Below, piece after piece: positions 5,227 through 5,780 of a stretch of DNA of 5,780 nucleotides; the stretch's first letter is position 1; every line of letters begins with the position of its first letter. The translations under genes and the position numbers were made by a program. Source of the DNA: Bacillota bacterium (GTDB taxonomy: Bacteria > Bacillota_A > Clostridia > Tissierellales > Peptoniphilaceae); the NCBI GenBank assembly GCA_023418535.1, contig JAEZZN010000135.1, forward strand, positions 1 through 5,780, in the 5' to 3' direction. The notes beneath the pieces were generated by a model that did no database searches, had not been told where the DNA came from, and saw nothing but the letters and a program-made list of their open reading frames with translations.

Positions 5227-5233
5227 CACTTCA
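5207..5233 (-). repeat. IS terminal inverted repeat, left end
   Basis: The 27 bp read inward from 5233 match the right-end repeat at 3314-3340 at about 21 positions. The TG tip and the GTGAACCCC block are typical of IS150-group ends. Confidence 0.75.
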
Positions 5234-5257
5234 TACCTTCTAGTTTCTTTATTAACA

Positions 5258-5710
5258 TCAGAATTCTTCTAATGATGGGGGCTGTCCAGATCCAAAATAC
5301 CGAGAAATTACAAAATTATAATTTTTTATATGCTTAGTTTTTGAATCATTAGGAAATTTATTTTTATTTTCCTCCGTAATTATTCCCCAAATAAGCCAAT
5401 GATTATCATCATTTTTTAAATACGCTATCATAGGACCAGGAAAATTAGAAGTTATTTTACCACTAGATTTTAATATTTTATATCCTATAAGCTTATTTTG
5501 TAATATACTACAATTTAATTCTCCCATATTATCAATAAAAAATATAATTGTTTTATTTTTCCCAATATCCTCCGAATAAATTATTTCATTAGCTTCTTCA
5601 TCAATACTTAAAATATATTTCTCAGGAGTATTTATTTTATGGAGTTTCCATAGAATAAATGCCACAAAAACTATTAATAATATTATAAATATTTTCTTTT
5701 TATTTTCCAT
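5258..5710 (-). CDS. Membrane-anchored protein of unknown function
   Basis: I chose the ATG at 5710-5708 (150 aa) rather than the ATG at 5755, because the extra 15 codons would overlap promoter-like sequence and because MENKKKIFIILLIVFVAFIL is a typical N-terminus: positively charged then one transmembrane helix (residues about 6-21). The SD is weak; the nearest G-run, GGGG at 5728-5731, is too far upstream. The extracellular part (about 125 residues) begins with INTPEKYILSIDEEANEIIY and includes KTIIFFIDNMG and GYKILKSSG. A central strand pair (NHWLIWGIITEENKNKFPND) follows, then a C-terminus ending SGQPPSLEEF. The layout recalls small Bacillota membrane proteins with a beta-rich exterior domain, but no named family is recognised. 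It ends 24 bp from the IS left tip, so its last residues may be altered from the ancestral form. Confidence 0.65.
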   Translation of the reverse strand: MENKKKIFIILLIVFVAFILWKLHKINTPEKYILSIDEEANEIIYSEDIGKNKTIIFFIDNMGELNCSILQNKLIGYKILKSSGKITSNFPGPMIAYLKNDDNHWLIWGIITEENKNKFPNDSKTKHIKNYNFVISRYFGSGQPPSLEEF

Positions 5711-5747
5711 AACTATTAATATGGTATCCCCGTAACAGTGCAAACTA

Positions 5748-5776
5748 TTGACCATTGTTTTTCTGTATTAGATAAT
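5748..5776 (+). promoter_or_regulatory. Promoter pointing out of the right edge
   Basis: TTGACC (5748-5753), a 17-nt spacer and GATAAT (5771-5776) form a good plus-strand promoter. The 11 bp AAACTATTGAC (5742-5752) are identical to 3822-3832, upstream of the secreted-protein gene. The gene it serves lies beyond the window. Confidence 0.5.
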
Positions 5777-5780
5777 GAAA

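Larger units (their letters stand above)
5064..5233 (-). mobile_element. IS3-family (IS150-type) left-end remnant
   Basis: From its tip at 5233, reading leftward, this holds the terminal repeat TGAAGTGAACCCCAAAAT, a subterminal hairpin, an SD and the first 41 codons of orfA, then ends abruptly near 5064. It matches the right-end remnant at 3314 and lies in the orientation expected for one minus-strand element of which only the two ends remain. The segment between them is unrelated cargo. Confidence 0.82.

Noticed and set aside
3314..5233. Target-site duplication at the IS ends
   Set aside because: The bases just outside are AAA before 3314 and TAC after 5233; no 3-5 bp match was found.
5074..5337. 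Plus-strand 87-codon frame
   Set aside because: It is antisense to the orfA fragment and the IS left end, and has no SD.
5711..5755. Upstream extension of the membrane protein by 15 codons (MVNSLHC...)
   Set aside because: It would place hydrophilic residues before a typical MENKKK-plus-helix start, overlaps the outward promoter and has no SD.
1..5780. CRISPR arrays, tRNA and rRNA genes
   Set aside because: No regularly spaced repeats beyond the two-copy 41-bp repeat, and no cloverleaf or rRNA sequence was recognised by eye.

Overview
The window is AT-rich DNA with strong AGGAGG-type ribosome binding sites, and its genes resemble those of low-GC Gram-positive bacteria (Bacillota, plausibly a Clostridia/Tissierellia-type anaerobe). 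The species cannot be named from the sequence. Most of it reads as accessory DNA: two recognisable stand-alone genes (Fic, CPBP protease), a small secreted-protein/lipoprotein unit, and several mobile-element remnants.

Layout. (1) 1-172, minus strand: the N-terminus of a HIT-family protein that runs off the left edge. (2) 173-795: no intact gene. About 200-520 is more GC-rich than its surroundings and is a run of short perfect or near-perfect hairpins, looking like a structured RNA or the end of a mobile element. About 520-795 holds only broken reading frames. (3) 796-2061, minus: a 421-aa class II Fic protein (AMPylation enzyme with its own inhibitory motif), with a good promoter and a striking 11-bp inverted repeat just upstream. 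(4) 2254-3255, minus: a 333-aa membrane CPBP (CAAX-like) protease in the same orientation. (5) 3314-3412 and 5064-5233: two ends of the same IS3-family (IS150-type) insertion sequence. The first carries the last codons of orfB and the right terminal repeat. The second carries the left terminal repeat and the first 41 codons of orfA. They lie in the orientation of one minus-strand element whose interior has been replaced by about 1.65 kb.

(6) Inside those IS ends, on the plus strand, is a two-gene unit: a secreted cysteine-peptidase-like protein (3903-4722), whose signal peptide is separated from the mature part by a +1 frameshift, and a small lipoprotein (4733-5041) whose SD overlaps the stop codon of the first gene. 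An AT-rich leader with a promoter and a 12-bp palindrome precedes them. (7) 5258-5710, minus: a membrane-anchored protein of unknown function ending 24 bp from the IS left end. At the right edge a plus-strand promoter-like sequence points out of the window.

The most interesting reading is that 3314-5233 is, or derives from, a passenger cassette framed by IS3-type ends (mobile-insertion-cassette-like) carrying an exported effector and a surface lipoprotein. The alternative is ordinary decay and recombination between IS copies. The Fic and CPBP genes next to it are both from families seen in stress, toxin or immunity contexts, but nothing in the sequence proves that they work together.
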